NCBI GenBank assembly: GCA_013365325.1
Contig: JABVXV010000003.1
Span: 558,001-622,000 of the forward strand
Direction of reading: 5' to 3'
Source of the DNA: Dipetalonema caudispina
Taxonomy: Eukaryota; Nematoda; Chromadorea; Rhabditida; Onchocercidae
DNA length: 64,000 bases
Within the stretch, counting starts at the first letter, position 1. Each line of letters starts with the position of its first letter. Position numbers and translations under genes: made by a program. Below, piece by piece: positions 13,201-26,846 of the stretch. Below the pieces are notes generated by a model, which was not told where the DNA came from, did not search any database, and was given only the letters and a program-made list of their open reading frames with translations.

Positions 13201-16200
13201 GTCGGCGAACATAGACTGTACTTACTTCGATTTGAGCTTTGCATAAAATTTCTGAAATGAAATATTTATAGGCCTTATTGCTTCATACTACTCATGAACA
13301 ATAAGTGTTTCAACTGAAAGTTTTGACAAGATGTTTTGAGCTCACCGCATCTTTCATGTCAACGGTTGCTAGCCTCAAATAAAGATACCCAAGTTCAGGT
13401 AGAGATTTCTTAAAGAATAATTGAAAAAAGAACTTTAAGCGAACTTCAATCCAAAAAAAAAAATTGAAATTCCAAATAAAAGTTACATACTATTATTATT
13501 CTAAACGGGACTGATAGCTTCCACTAAATCAATAAAACTAAGCAATCTCTCATAGCCTTTTACTAAATTAATAAAAATAAGTGATATAATAATACCTGAA
13601 TATACTTCCTACTGAAACGATAAAAGAACGACTTCGATGTAGTGGGAAATGTTCAGACCAAGTAGCTGAACGATTCAATGCTAACTCTGCTGGACGTCGA
13701 TAAGAATATTTGCCTACATCAAGAACTTCAGACTGCTCATCTGCAATTTCTGAGCTTTTGAAAAAATGTGTTCAACTTTTAGACAACATAATTTCCGGAA
13801 AAATTCTTGTGATGAAGCTTGGTCCATTAATAGACAATAAGCAATCATCTAAATAGGATTCGACTATCAATAACAAGCCTGAGAGTCGCAGTGAAAAGTG
13901 GAGAGTAGGCTACGTATGCTTCAATTTTTCGAACATTTGCAAAATCTGAGTATAAAATTTATTTAAGCTAATGTGACCTAACATCTAGTTTGAATGACAA
14001 TAGAAATTAGCTCAAAAAGCTTACTCGATGAAGTTTGTAATTTCAATAATATATTTTTGTAGTAATACATATTACCTTCACTAGCTAACGATATGTGACA
14101 ATTCCATCCTGCTTCTAAGCCCAACTTTTCAGCAAAAACTCGACTACGTAATTCATTTTCTTTCGAGAAGTAAATGAATCGTATGCAAGCATGGTCTAAT
14201 TGTTCCACTAATTGAACGACATCACTTCGAGCCTTAAAATTTATTCAAAAAATTTTTGAGACTCAAATGAGTATGAAATTTATAAACACTACATATTAAG
14301 CAGTAATGATAACATAAAATGGAATATCCAAGCTAAAAATTTTAAAAATTGACCTGGTACTGTAGGACAAGTAAACCACATAATGTCTGCCCATGCATCA
14401 CTTCCTCGAAGCATTCATAAGCAGTATGCAAGGGTGATTGGCGATAAAATGCCTTCAAAAACTCCATATCAAAACTGACTGTCCTTGGAACTGAGGTCCA
14501 TTCTTTGACTTCTTCATATTTTTCTATCAACGAAATATCGATATATCTTCCACTTAAAGTATCCGAAATCGTGCTACCCAGTGTTCGATATCCAAGAACC
14601 AAACAGAATCTAGAACATTGTCATGTTACACGCTTCTTATGAAATATATCAAGCGCTCCTTATTCATATTCTTAATCTTCATAATATTAATCATATCGTT
14701 CTGTTCCTTAGTACTTAAAAATTACTTTTCAACTAGTTGGTAAAGCAAATGTTTATAATTTGAAGATCAACCTTTGTTCAAGATCCTAATTACTCAAAAA
14801 GGTGTAAAACAGAAAATAAAGACATAATTAAATGCATTAACTGAACAGACCCAGTCATTGTGTTGCGCTGATAAAAATCAAGAACACGCTTATGCAAATT
14901 TGATGTGTATGGTTCAAGAGAATTTTCACACCATACATGGGTACAAGCATTAAGTAATATATCAGCTGTTCCCTGACTCATCACATGGTAATATTTCGAT
15001 CTTGAATCTTTCGTAATTGTCAGAAACGCATTTTCCAACGGCATTCGAAACTTCCGCAGTCTAAATTTTGTGATTTTTTATCAAAGTTATTTTTAGACTT
15101 GGTTACAAAGTAATTGGATTAACATGACACGTACTATTAAACAAATATAAAGTGTTTGGAGTTCAAATATAAATAAAACAAATGATAAACTGACTCGTTA
15201 TCCGATTCTTCCCCTTGCAATCGCTTATAAAAGCCTATCGTTTTTGTATCTGAAGTATTAAACTTCTCCAAAATTTCGTCACCAATCCTGCAAGTATGAA
15301 ATAGAGCTCTGCGAATATTTAAGAGTGAAATATTCTGGCCTTCCATCTTTTCTACGCTTCAATAACTTTTGTTCTTTAACATTTGACAGAACTATTGTGG
15401 TTGGCTGACATCGTGAGACTGTCTTAAAACTTTGGATTTCACGACATTTGGTCTTAACTGAAACAGGATAACCACCAAGTATTAATAAATTTAAATTGAG
15501 TTTTTAAATAGAATATTAGAAAAGTAACGACAACTTTCGTGAACTAACCCTAGTAACTGAGCTAATGGACATAAACAGTGTCGATTAGAAACCGCAATAG
15601 TGTGTGGCACAGTTTCCGAAATACTGCTGATGTGATTCAGGAATAACGTATAGTCTGGCAGTAAAGAGCAGCCATTCACAATACTGTTGATTCCAAGTGG
15701 TAATAAAGATCCCTTATAGCATTCCCTGAATTGTTATAGCAGGAATAAAAAATGTCTACATAGAAAATTCAGAAAAAACTTGTGTATGAAGAAACACTAA
15801 TGATAATATGCAACTAACCAAGAGGAGTCATCGAAATGTATAGGAAAAGATTCAGCTTCATTCATCGTTAAATCCAAGATTTTTGGCACCACTTTTCTTC
15901 CCTCCCCTTTGAAAAAAATAGTAATGAAAACTTCGAATACATAAAAAGCAATAATTAAAGAACATAGAATTATGCAGAATGTGATAAATGAACAAAAAGA
16001 AAATTCCACGAAATCGTATAATCTACACCTTCTCTGTCAGAGTGAAAGCACAGCACTTTTTCGACTGTTGCATTTGGCCATGAAAGTAAACCCTTTTTGT
16101 CCAAGAAAGCACAGGATGTGAGACCACCGCATGTAAAGACGAAATCCGTTGAAGTGTGGAAATGACCTAAAAATATATATGAATCAAACATGAATCAAAA

Positions 16201-18476
16201 TTTCTATTGCACTGATTCTTTAATTTCATTATTTTGAAGTAATCACCTGTAAAATAGTGATAAACCGTTTTAAAGCCATTGGTAACTGCTCCTTTTCTGT
16301 TCCTGTCAACAAAAATGCGAGCTGTGATGGCTTTCAAATTTAATTTGCTGTACTGCAGGTTACGGTCGTCACCCAAAACAAAACCCAAATTCCTCAAAAT
16401 AATTAGTGAAACTCTGTGGTTGGTATGTGAATGATTCGTAGCCACTTTACAATTTACAAAAAAAAAAAAATGAATGCTCGATGTGCCCTCAGCCAGGAAA
16501 GCCCCGTAATATTCCAATGCTAACTGTTTTCACACCAAACCACGAAAGAGGAAAGATTTACGAGAGACTACGTATACAATTCCAAAGAATACCACAATTT
16601 TCCAATCAGGCAGAAGATCGGAATCATGGGTCCCAATAGAGGAAGAAGAATCAGTGATGTATCCATCAAGACTTGGACAATACTTTCTCTTGCCACAAAA
16701 AAATACCTTAAAATGACCAAGTCTAAGTAGCGTAATTTTCGGATTCCAGTAAATTCAAATTTTCGTAACAAAATTTTCATTTACGGCTCCGAGACTACTT
16801 TTATGGAATTTGCTTGATGTATTAAATTGTGGGAACTTTCCGAAAACAACTTAGTATGAACGTAATCGTGAGTATGAACGGCAAAAGACATCGTTCAATG
16901 ATAAAATGAAGTGTCATGTGGATTTCAGAATTCAACAAATTCGAGTGTTTTTTGCGGTAACTTCGAAAAGCTGTGCGTATATGTTCAATAACTGGCGGCT
17001 CGACAATTTCCCACAATGTTGATTTTGATGGAAGTATCTAAAAAATTATAACGCGAATTTGGAACTAAGAGAAATGTCAGTTAGAAAGCATCAAGACACC
17101 GCAAAATAAAAAAAAAAAAAACAAACTCCATGGGTTTCAAGACACAGTGTTTCTAGAGATCGTGGTTTATCTCCCAAATCAATTATATCACCATGCTGTG
17201 ACATACATCGACACGGTGATGACTGTCCAGCACGAAGTTCTATCACATCACCACCTACCAAAAGCATCCACGGCACATTCACTAACTAAAATAATACATA
17301 TCCCTTATACAAAGATTTTGAATTCTTTTTCAGCGTCTAGTAATGACTTTTCTCATATTTATTAGAATAGCAAAACTGATCTTTAGGGAATTAATCAGAG
17401 CAGCACAACTTGATGACTGTGGTCACCACTATAATCGTGCATCCATCCGTAAAAAAATGTCAACCTCAGTATGCGGCGTCTAATGAGCAATAGCATTTTT
17501 CAAGTTTCCATTACAATTCTACAACATAAGTCTAACGTAACAAACAAAGTTATTCCCATAGCGGTTTGATATAGTTGAATAAAAGTCGCACCTTTATGTA
17601 CAGGTGATTATATGAATGATTAGGTGACTATATGAATGATCAGTTCAGCACAATGAAGAAAATAAAGAAGAAAAAAAAAAGGAGATAAACATTAAAACCA
17701 AGATAAAATTACTCTGTGATCCCTGTATGTCCACTGTAAACTGATAGCGTCAGACGGCGGCGTGTAAAGATGTTCATATTCGAAGTCTTCTTCTTTCAGT
17801 GATTTCAAAATACCAAGAATATTTAGGGCTCTTGCAATAATAGCAAGTCGTTGAGTACGATATACTTTTGATGAGTGGTATATGTTAGATACTGTTATAA
17901 CCAAGAACAGAACTGATGCGAGCTGATCAAATACAGTGCAACCTCTAAATATCTTTCATAAAACAATTTCTTATCTGATATTTTTTCAATTTCATCTAAA
18001 TCAATTCCTTTGCAGAAAAACATTGATTTGCGAGATTGAATAGTCAAGAAAATAAATATGGAGATAAAATAGATAAGATTAATGGACCTAAGCAAATTGC
18101 AAGTTAGCAAAACAAGGCAACAAACAATTGAAGCTGTAACATAAATAATACAAAAGCTTCCAGTGGTCACTTCATCGTGGGCCAGAAACCTGAAAATCTA
18201 TTGAACCATAAAAGAATTCGAGTGCATACGCGCGTCGTCATCATAATGAACTAAACAAAATGTTTTAAAACCTCTGGTACTAAGGGATATCTTTCAAGTT
18301 AGCACATTCAAACATAAATTCAAATGAGAAACTAGAACATACTTTATTAGCAAAACACGTTACCTGAATGTAAAGGATCCAGCACTAAGTCCTTGTTCCC
18401 TGTCAATTTCAGATTCTAGAATATCACAAAGCCTCATAAAGGCTTCTTTCGTGCTTAAACCAACCTTCACATCCAT
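10259..18476 (-). CDS. TMEM94: TMEM94 (ERMA) P-type-ATPase-like ER membrane protein
   Basis: Polytopic ER membrane protein related to P-type ATPases, proposed as an ER magnesium pump. The start reads MDVKVGLSTKEAFMRL; the end reads TKLGMNSPY, the TMEM94 C-terminal signature. Downstream exons I could place: 10259-10468, 10655-10777, 10908-10983, 11205-11408, 11619-11771, 12161-12307, 12404-12472, 12764-12876, 12982-13081, 13613-13749, 14076-14232, 14354-14609, 14851-15050, then about 15191 upward; exon 1 is 18364-18476. Family landmarks include KLGLEAGWNCHISL, IRPHLENVDNVPLLV, FRMPLENAF and an actuator-like VPWMLLVGGDVIEL near 17250. Near 16095 the phosphorylation loop reads DKKGLLSWPN instead of DKTGT, as in TMEM94. 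Several hydrophobic C-terminal segments are visible. Exon limits between 15.2 and 18.3 kb, and the phase between the exons at 10908 and 11205, are unresolved. The gene lies 462 bp downstream of eL31 on the same strand. Confidence 0.93.
12682..12740. repeat. Perfect 23-bp inverted repeat (hairpin) in a TMEM94 intron
   Basis: Arms 12682-12704 and 12718-12740 are exact reverse complements over 23 bases and flank a 13-base spacer (12705-12717). The element lies inside the TMEM94 intron 12473-12763, clear of both splice sites. The transcript of either strand could fold into a stable stem-loop. It may be a snap-back replication product, a very short foldback element or a small-RNA precursor; the sequence does not decide between these. 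Confidence 0.85.
17602..17641. repeat. Tandem duplication of a 20-bp unit
   Basis: Two adjacent 20-base copies (17602-17621 and 17622-17641) differ at two positions. They lie within a TMEM94 intron. Looks like a simple recent duplication with no evident function. Confidence 0.75.
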
Positions 18477-18938
18477 TGTCGACTCCAAAAAATCTCAGAA
18501 ACATCACATGTCTGATATCTCCCCTTTTCCCCTACACATGCTGCAGTTATGACCAATAAAGCAGTGAACAACGTTATAAGCAATGAACCAATCAACCAAT
18601 GCTATTCATAAATAAATACAACAGCAATGAGTTTATAAAGAAACAAAAAAAGTCAGGATAATGCTTGTCTGGAAGACTTCAGTCGTAAAGTTGAACAGTT
18701 TAGCAGCGAAACCCCGGATCTCCAATCTATTCTATTCCCAATATGAATACCAGTATCCCTGTTCCGCTTTCCTAAGCCCTCGCTCAATAAGATAAGGTAT
18801 TGTGCCAAAACATTTTGGTACAAATAATTAGGTCAATGCAGATCGTAGTATTTACTATGTGAACAGTGAATTGCAAAAAAATTTTTTCAGAAATTTCTTT
18901 ATGCCTCGAAAAAACAAAACAACCACCAAAACACAAGA
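18477..18938. other. Short gap between eL31 stop and TMEM94 start
   Basis: Both flanking genes are transcribed on the minus strand and are separated by only 462 bases. This gap must hold the eL31 3' UTR and the TMEM94 5' region. The spacing fits a nematode operon with trans-splicing of the downstream gene, but I could not pick a single convincing TMEM94 splice acceptor here. Confidence 0.55.
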
Positions 18939-20004
18939 TTATTCTTCATTATCAACATTCACTGTTGTTAACTTCTTAAATGTTGTAACAGGAACGTGTG
19001 TTACCAATGTGTACAATCGATCAGCAGAACTTTCATCATCGTTACGTCGTCGTGACAAACGTACGCGTACACGATACGGAACATTCCTGAAGATTTTAAC
19101 TTCATATAAATTGAAGATAACGGAAAATTATTTAAGATTCGGAAATTCATAGCATCGTATACTTTTGGTCTGAATATACATTCCCTTAAGACCCTAAACT
19201 TTCAAGATTGCGCTGAGTAAAGAGAACACTTTACTTGCATAAGTTATGTTTTTCTAATCATAGTTCCCCTGCTTCAAATATGACAGCAGGCATGAGAAAA
19301 AAACTTGCTGTGTACCGAGATGTAAACTAAGACTTCATATTACAAAATGCATAATTGCTGTCATAATACAATCACTATTACTGACGATTAGCACACATAG
19401 TACAATAAAACCGTAAACTACATTTTTAGAAGGAAACCATTAAGTGAATCACATTGCTTCTTTCTTCTACCCAAACGTTAACCTAACTGTGAGTACATCT
19501 CTCACAAACTCTTCATAATCAAATTTGGAAGAATAATACTTACTTTACGCCTTTCGACCACAGAAATTCATTTAAACGTATGTGAACACGTACATCTTTC
19601 GTACCCATCTGTTCTTCTGCGAATTTCCGTATCGCTTTGATAGCCCGAGGAGCACGCTTTTTGAAACCACTGCAGCTGATGACATTTAAATTTACCAAGT
19701 ACGGTAGCATTTCATGCCTTCCGCAAAGGAACCTAACCTAGTGCATTATGTGGAAGACTAAATTGAAATTTTATCGAAACTCACTACTCACTCAAGTACC
19801 CTAGCGACCGTCTAATTAATGAATAGATCTAGAAAATCAGTGATGCAAAACTGCCCTTCAAAAAATCCATCTACATTTCAAGACAGAGACTTACACGCCG
19901 TGCAATCGTCGATGTAAATTGACGGTATACTCGCGTGTTACCACTTCACTCATAGCACTTCTCGGCTTCCTTTCTTGCTTCGGTCCTTTCTTTGAAGGTG
20001 CCAT
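18939..20004 (-). CDS. rpl-31: 60S ribosomal protein L31 (eL31)
   Basis: Structural protein of the large ribosomal subunit near the polypeptide exit tunnel. Exons 19895-20004, 19544-19669 and 18939-19086 join in phase to give 127 residues, close to the usual 120-125. The start reads [20 protein letters not shown] and runs into [18 protein letters not shown]. Exon 2 carries [17 protein letters not shown] and [20 protein letters not shown]. Exon 3 carries [35 protein letters not shown] and ends VNVDNEE. These are the conserved blocks of eL31. The ATG at 20004 is the family start. It is upstream of TMEM94 on the same strand, so the two may share a promoter. Confidence 0.97.
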
Positions 20005-23000
20005 CGTCAGATGCCTTTAAAACAACAGCAAGGCAGTGATTAACTTACTTTTCACAACAGAAGATCAATGTACAACCTTACCATTTAATACAACCACGGT
20101 ATCATAATGCACCACCTATTTCCTTCTCTTCCCTCTATACTACGCGAAGTAAGGGTAACAGTAATAGAAAAGTATATTTAGCAGTTCAGACAAACTCTCC
20201 GACCCCACTGACACCTGAGCTACCCAAGCACGCCACACGCCTACCTTCTCGTCGACCCAAACTACCAATCCAGTTTTCTCGCGGCCCGTTAAAAATTAAG
20301 GGGAAGCTATGCGAATTTAAGTTTCATCATTTTTAAATTCCGAATGTAATTTATGCCTGTGTTAAGCAGCGTTGTGGTAGGTGTGAAGTGTTGTTGGGAT
20401 GAGTGATTGCTCCTCGAAGTGGTTGAAGGGAGCAGAAGTTATTATGAATAAATTACCTTCGAACTGGATTAATCCATACATCAGAAATTCAATGATCATA
20501 GGTTTCAATAGTACTCGCACTTGTTTGAATTACTTGGTAATTTACTTGCATTGTACAGTGGTATAGGAATGTCTGTCCTAAATGACATTTTGTCATTTGG
20601 TTATTGAGGAAATTCTAATTTCATCAAAACTCACTCAGATCTTCCAGAAGAAAGAGAGAGAGAGAGCGATATCAGTCATTACAAACAATATCCAGTTACT
20701 GGTCTCTAATTTAAGTAGGTGTAATCATTAAAAATAATTATCGAAACCTTATGTGTAACAAAAAGGCTAAATTACAAATCTTCTCCATATTAAAGACAAA
20801 TAATCACATCTAGATAATTCTAAACGAAGATAATAAGGAGCTTTCATGATCAGGTTAGTAACTAAAAAGAGTAAAGTTAAGTTTCAATAGACAATAAACA
20901 ATAAGTGTGAAGGATATAGTATATCAAGTGGTAAACTATAAGAAATTAATAATAATAGCAACTCAACTAAAGTTTTTAGTTATGAAAAGCATAGAATATT
21001 TTAAGAAAAAAAATCATCCCATGAGAAAAGAATTGAAAATATATTATGGACTGAGAGATACCAATAAAAAATAAACTCACTTATAAGAGTGGAAAAAAGA
21101 ATTTCAAAGAATTAAAAAAAGGAAAAAAACTGTAATTCTAGGATTATTTTTCCAAAAAAAGCTTAAAAACATAGTGACAAGCTGAACACATTTCTATAAA
21201 TACAAATTTAAAAAATAAGTCATTAATAATTCAAGCCAGAGTAATACATAAATTATTGCAAATAACTAATGCTCAAACACACAATTATGATAAAATGAAT
21301 TACAAGATTTATACCAGCGTTTAATATTAAATTTATTCGAAAATTAAAAACAATAAAAACTTAACCGATAAACTGATGGTAAATAAAAGAAGCAAGCAAA
21401 GTGGCCTGCAAAATAAGTAATGAAAATCCATAAAATTATTGCTATTAATTAGACAGTAAATTATGATTAAAGCACAAAATGGTAATCCATGAAAGATATC
21501 TTCATAACTCTCTTAATTAGTAATTAAAAAAACATATAAAGAGTAGAGAATAAAATGATCATTGCTCCATCTGATGATTAGATCAGTATAGTTCTCTAAT
21601 GATTTTCTAACATACTGTCTCAATTTTTATTCACTTTTCTTGACCTCACTTATATTAATTAATGTAATTATAAATTTGAAATACATTGTGTTAGTTATGA
21701 TTCTTGAAATCGGAGATGTTTACATCACTATTTGTATGCTTCCTTTGCATAGTATTTCAAATTTCTTTCGGTTCTCACTTCACTTTTAGCTTTAGTCTCA
21801 TTTCATCATTTTCTTCCGGCTAAATAACTTCGATCCAGAAATTTGTCGTCTCTTTTAATTTTCATCAAAGATACAAATCTTATTGATATCACATTATAAA
21901 GGTATGTCAGACTGGTCAAATACTGAACTGAAATGGGAATTTTGAAACTGATACTGTCTCAACTTTATAGTCTAAGTTGGAACTCTAAAGCCAAAAAAAC
22001 TTTGAAAGTTGTTTTTTTATTATCCCAGCTTTTATAACTTTATGATAGAGTGGAAAATATATCAAAGTTATACATCGCAATTATTTCTATTCTTTCAATC
22101 AAAACTGTTTTGTTTTATTATTTCTTTCAAAGTTTAATTTGCACATCCTCAAAAAAGACTAACTTTTTAAATTATTTTCAAATAATTTTGCAAAAAAAGT
22201 AAAATGAAGTTGTTAAACTGACATTTTGGCCTCATTATTTCTCAAAAAGGAATAAAAAAATCTTGGCATATTTTTGGCTATTCATTTTATGATATTTTGA
22301 GAAAGTTTCTGTGCTTGATCTTTTCTGATCAAGCAAAAGATTAAAAGCCGAATTCAAATTAAAGAGCGAATTACGCGAATAATTGCCAAACTTTACTCGT
22401 GACTTTAATTTTAGCGCTTTTTCAATTTCGGATAGCTTTTTTACTATTTGCCACATTGTGACGTATATCCTTTTTGAGCTATTGACGTGGTCGTAAGAAC
22501 GTTGTCGTCTATTAATTATTCGATTTGAATTATCTACTCCGCGCATTATATATCTTTTGAATATTTTGGAACTTGTAGATAAAACAATTATCTTTCAATC
22601 ATATCTGCTTGATCTCTTTCCGCCTGATCTGTTTTTACTGGCTCAGATAGCAATTGCTATCTCTCAAAGATAAAGAAAGAAGCGCTGATAGGATGTATCT
22701 TTTCACCAATTAATTCAGAAGGGTAAGCAAACAAATTAGAATTGGTATGTATATTGACAGGGATTGATCGTATGTTAATGTTCTGGAAAAGTACTCCAAA
22801 AAATTTTTTATTCTTTAAGTACGAAAAAATAGAAGAAACATGAAATGGAAATTAAAAAAGAAGTATTGTGACAGTCAAGTTTTTAGATATTTTCATAAGT
22901 GTCCTTATTTTCGAAAGTTGTGTTAAGAAGATGTAAGAATTTTCAGCCACAATGTACCTTTCATTTCCTTTTTTTTCCCCGTTGTCCGATCTTTATACCT

Positions 23001-26000
23001 TTTCTTAATTATTTCGATACGATTTTTGAATGTAAAAAAAATAGTCGAGAAGACAGTTAACGTTGCATAAGTAATTATTCAACTTAAGTTATTAATTTGT
23101 TTAATTTCGAATAAATAGCTGTCATCAATCCATAATGATTCAGTAACGGTTGAATGAAAGATATGAACGAAATGTATCTTTCTAATATGTAAGGCGTAGA
23201 GAAATGTGAAATTTTCAGCTATCAATGAGGAAAGAATTGTTGTGATGGGTAAGGAAGAATTGATGACTTCTTCTGATGAGAATCTGTAGCGCAAAAATAC
23301 ATTGACCTTGACGGAGTAGTAGGTGTTTTCAACCTTTTAGATGACGATTAATTTACATTTCAGATTTTAATTCGTTCTGTCGAACAAAAGGAACACAGTG
23401 CAGATATGAATAGGAATGGTGGACATCTTTAAAGGTTATGTCATTTATCCGTCACCATACCCCGCTGTTTCCTTCCTCTTTTTTTTTTTAACTTTACAAT
23501 TCATTTCCTTTCCTTTTACAATTCTACTTTTCCCTCATTCTTTTTTTTTTCTCTTTCCTTCCCCCGAAAGTCAATCAATATATAGCACAAAAGTCTTCAT
23601 CTTCGTCGTAGATGCAAAAACTTTTTAATTTTGATTGCCTTCCATTCTTTTCATCTCCTCAATTAGTTAATTTCGATAATGTATTTGAAATCACTTCGTG
23701 TTCTTTGCTTTCAAATTCAAATTAAATTTATTTCACACTGTAAAACATAGGTATGGTATTTGATATTTCGTGAATAGAATTGGACATCACGATTATCGGA
23801 ATGCAAAATTTGATGCTGATTTCTCAGAACCTGCTACAGTCGGGTGCTGCCAGCAGCAAGTAGGTATCTTTCTACTCTGATGACGTATGAGTTCATTTGC
23901 AGAATACCGAGCCCTTTTTTGACTGATCGCATATGTGTGTGTGTCACCACCCTATTCTAATGTTTTTGTGATCAGTTCATTCTCATGACACATTTATTTA
24001 TCCAAGCTAATTACTCATTTGGCAATGGTCAGAAATGGAGATAACTAGAAAATAAACTCTAAAGTATAAAATGTTAAAGTTTGATTTATGACAGTAAATA
24101 TTCTCGTGATAATTTAAATCTATAGACAATTAATATGAGGAGTAGTTCATTTTGCATCGATGTTTTTAATAATTCCTGGCTTAAAAGGAAGAAATGGAAA
24201 GGTCTTTCCAGGCTCGATTTTAAATCTTAAAAATATTTCGCATCAAAGTTAAATTTAAACACCCAACATTTGATTAAATCCCAAGTATACAATCACTTGA
24301 AACTATTGCATGCTTCCTTTCCAAACAAAACTCTTCTCGACTGGACGAAAAAATTCTGTACGATCAGTGTAAATCTCCTTCACCGTCCTCCATTTTCATT
24401 ATCATTCCTACAATAATTCACTTCATTCTTATAGTTTAATTTCTTTAGAAAAAATTAGCTGAAGTAAAGCTTGAAGATAATTGCAATGCAAACGATAAGT
24501 GCAGGAAAGTCAAATCAGGTTTTTAATTACAACTCCATTCGAGGTTCGATCGCAAGTAAATACGAGGAGGATTAAAGTTTGTATAAAAAATCATTACCAT
24601 CATAATGATAGTAGTAAAATGAGGAAAGAACAGTTAATGATTTTTACATTCTACTTTAAACGAAGTTCGACTTTGACCTAAAATATTCACCGGACTATAT
24701 CTTATCATTAATCACAATCATCTCCTATTTGTTTTTTCCCTTCTGTTGTTCCTTTCATCTAATTCAAAAATATTATCTAATGTTGAAAAAGTTGCAGTAT
24801 TACGTAAAGAAGTGAAATACGTGTACACGTCATTCAGTGACTTAAGAATCAGCGTAGCAGAGAGTATCAGAGTTCAGTGTTAATATATTTTTTATGACGT
24901 ATAGCGCAGATAAGTCAATCAAAACTTAGACCAATTGAAATGGTTCTTACGTTGAGTAAGAACGCAATAGCAATCAGAAGAGATGGAAGATGAGAAAAGG
25001 AACGGAAATTACTGTTTGAGCAAGAAGAGTTCACGACCTTTCAGCAGTACCTGTCTCTCCCATCCCAATAACCAAACAGTCGCTCTGAGCAAAATGATAG
25101 TTATTTGCATACGGACATGTGTATGACTGACTGTTTGGCTATGAGCATGCTCTGTGAAGTGACACATATCGAATAAGTGTTATTACCCTCTCCAGTAGGC
25201 ATTTGAAGTGATCGGAAAGGACAGGAGAATAGTAGAGGACAATGGGGATACTTTGACCCTCACTCGGTGATCATTTGATGCGTCATTACTGCTTTACTTT
25301 TCTCTTCTAGACATGTTAATACACTAATACTTATCGGCTTTCAATCCTTATTAATTGATGTTTGACCATTACTGTCCAAAACAGCTGTAATCATTAGTGC
25401 CAATAATTGGATAAGTTATTTGAGCATCCACTTTGTCTCCGAATTTCTTTCTGATAAATATGAATAAACCATATACTTTTTAGTTCATAAGATTTTCTTA
25501 CAGAAGATAGCTTACTTGAAAGCTAATCGCCATGATTTTATATAGAATCTAAGTTAACGACAAGTTTATCGGAATTGTAAATTCAAAACGCCTTCAACAA
25601 GCGCAAAAGCATTCGAGATTGTAATAGTCGAACATCCATCTTTACAATGTTCAATAAAAGTTTGCTTGAAATTTTATCATGTTAATCTAAAATTATTTCT
25701 GTTAATATATGCCATTACCAATAGTTATCAGATTTTCTAAATATTCCAATTAGAATCAAATATTATTCTAAAATTGTCACTAAAAAATAGGTCCAAATTT
25801 GGTTATATGTGATCCATTTGGAATGATATTTTCCTCAATTTTATTGATAATTGCGTTAGTTATTGTCTAAATGACCCCTTAACTCTATTCAGATTTTTTT
25901 TCCTTTTTTTTCGCTTTCGCGTCAAATCTTCCTCATGTACTGATATGAATATCAGATATGAATATCGCTATGATTTCTCAAAATTTCCGTAACCATACTT

Positions 26001-26816
26001 GAGGCCTTTCCTTAACTCATCTAGTAAAATGGCCTCGGCGCATTTCAGATTTCTTTTAACCTTCTTTCGAATTGAAATCTGAAAGGCTTAAGTTCGAACT
26101 GTTCTCTTTCCACATAATAATTATTGCCCAAAATATCGCTTCAAATTTGTTTAATTATCGAGGCCGATATTGTCAATCTTGATCTCGATGAAAGCTCCAT
26201 TCTCATTATGAATTAAGCGTACATTCTACTGCATTTCCTAAGATTCACTACTCATATTGCTTTTTTCAAAAAAAAAAAAAATGACTGGAGATAGTGCAAA
26301 TCGAACTCTTAAACTTGTACTTGAAATGTGTTGAATGCATGTTGTGACTCATCGTATGTTCGAAATATCAACGAAAACGTTTTAGTAGTTAAGTACTAAA
26401 TTTTCAGAAGTGTTGACAAATGACAAGTGATGAATCAATCTCACACGAATTACTACTGCCAGTGGCATATAGGACGGGTTTCATTGAGAATAAAAGATTA
26501 ATACTGATGTATTTCTTTCTAGAAATTTTCAAAAATTTGTTTATAGTACCATAAAATAAGAAAAGATCTTTTCTTCCTTCCATCATTCTCCATCGTAATT
26601 TCTTCCTTTCTCAAAATGATCTTCTGAGCAAGATTGCCATTATTTAGTGATACCACTTCTTCCACTTTAATAGTTACATTTATTCTTATAAAGTAATAGT
26701 ATTCAGATTTGAATGCTTCTCATATTCCTGATCAATACCGGATAATGTCTCCCATCTTTTTACATCAATGTCATTTTAATAGTGTAACTTCTTCCATTTT
26801 TGTATCATATTTGGAA

Positions 26817-26846
26817 TATACAATTAGACCTTATACAATTAGACCT
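26817..26846. repeat. Perfect tandem duplication of a 15-bp unit
   Basis: Two exact adjacent 15-base copies, 26817-26831 and 26832-26846. They lie in the gene-poor stretch upstream of the PDZ gene. Probably replication slippage. Confidence 0.8.
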
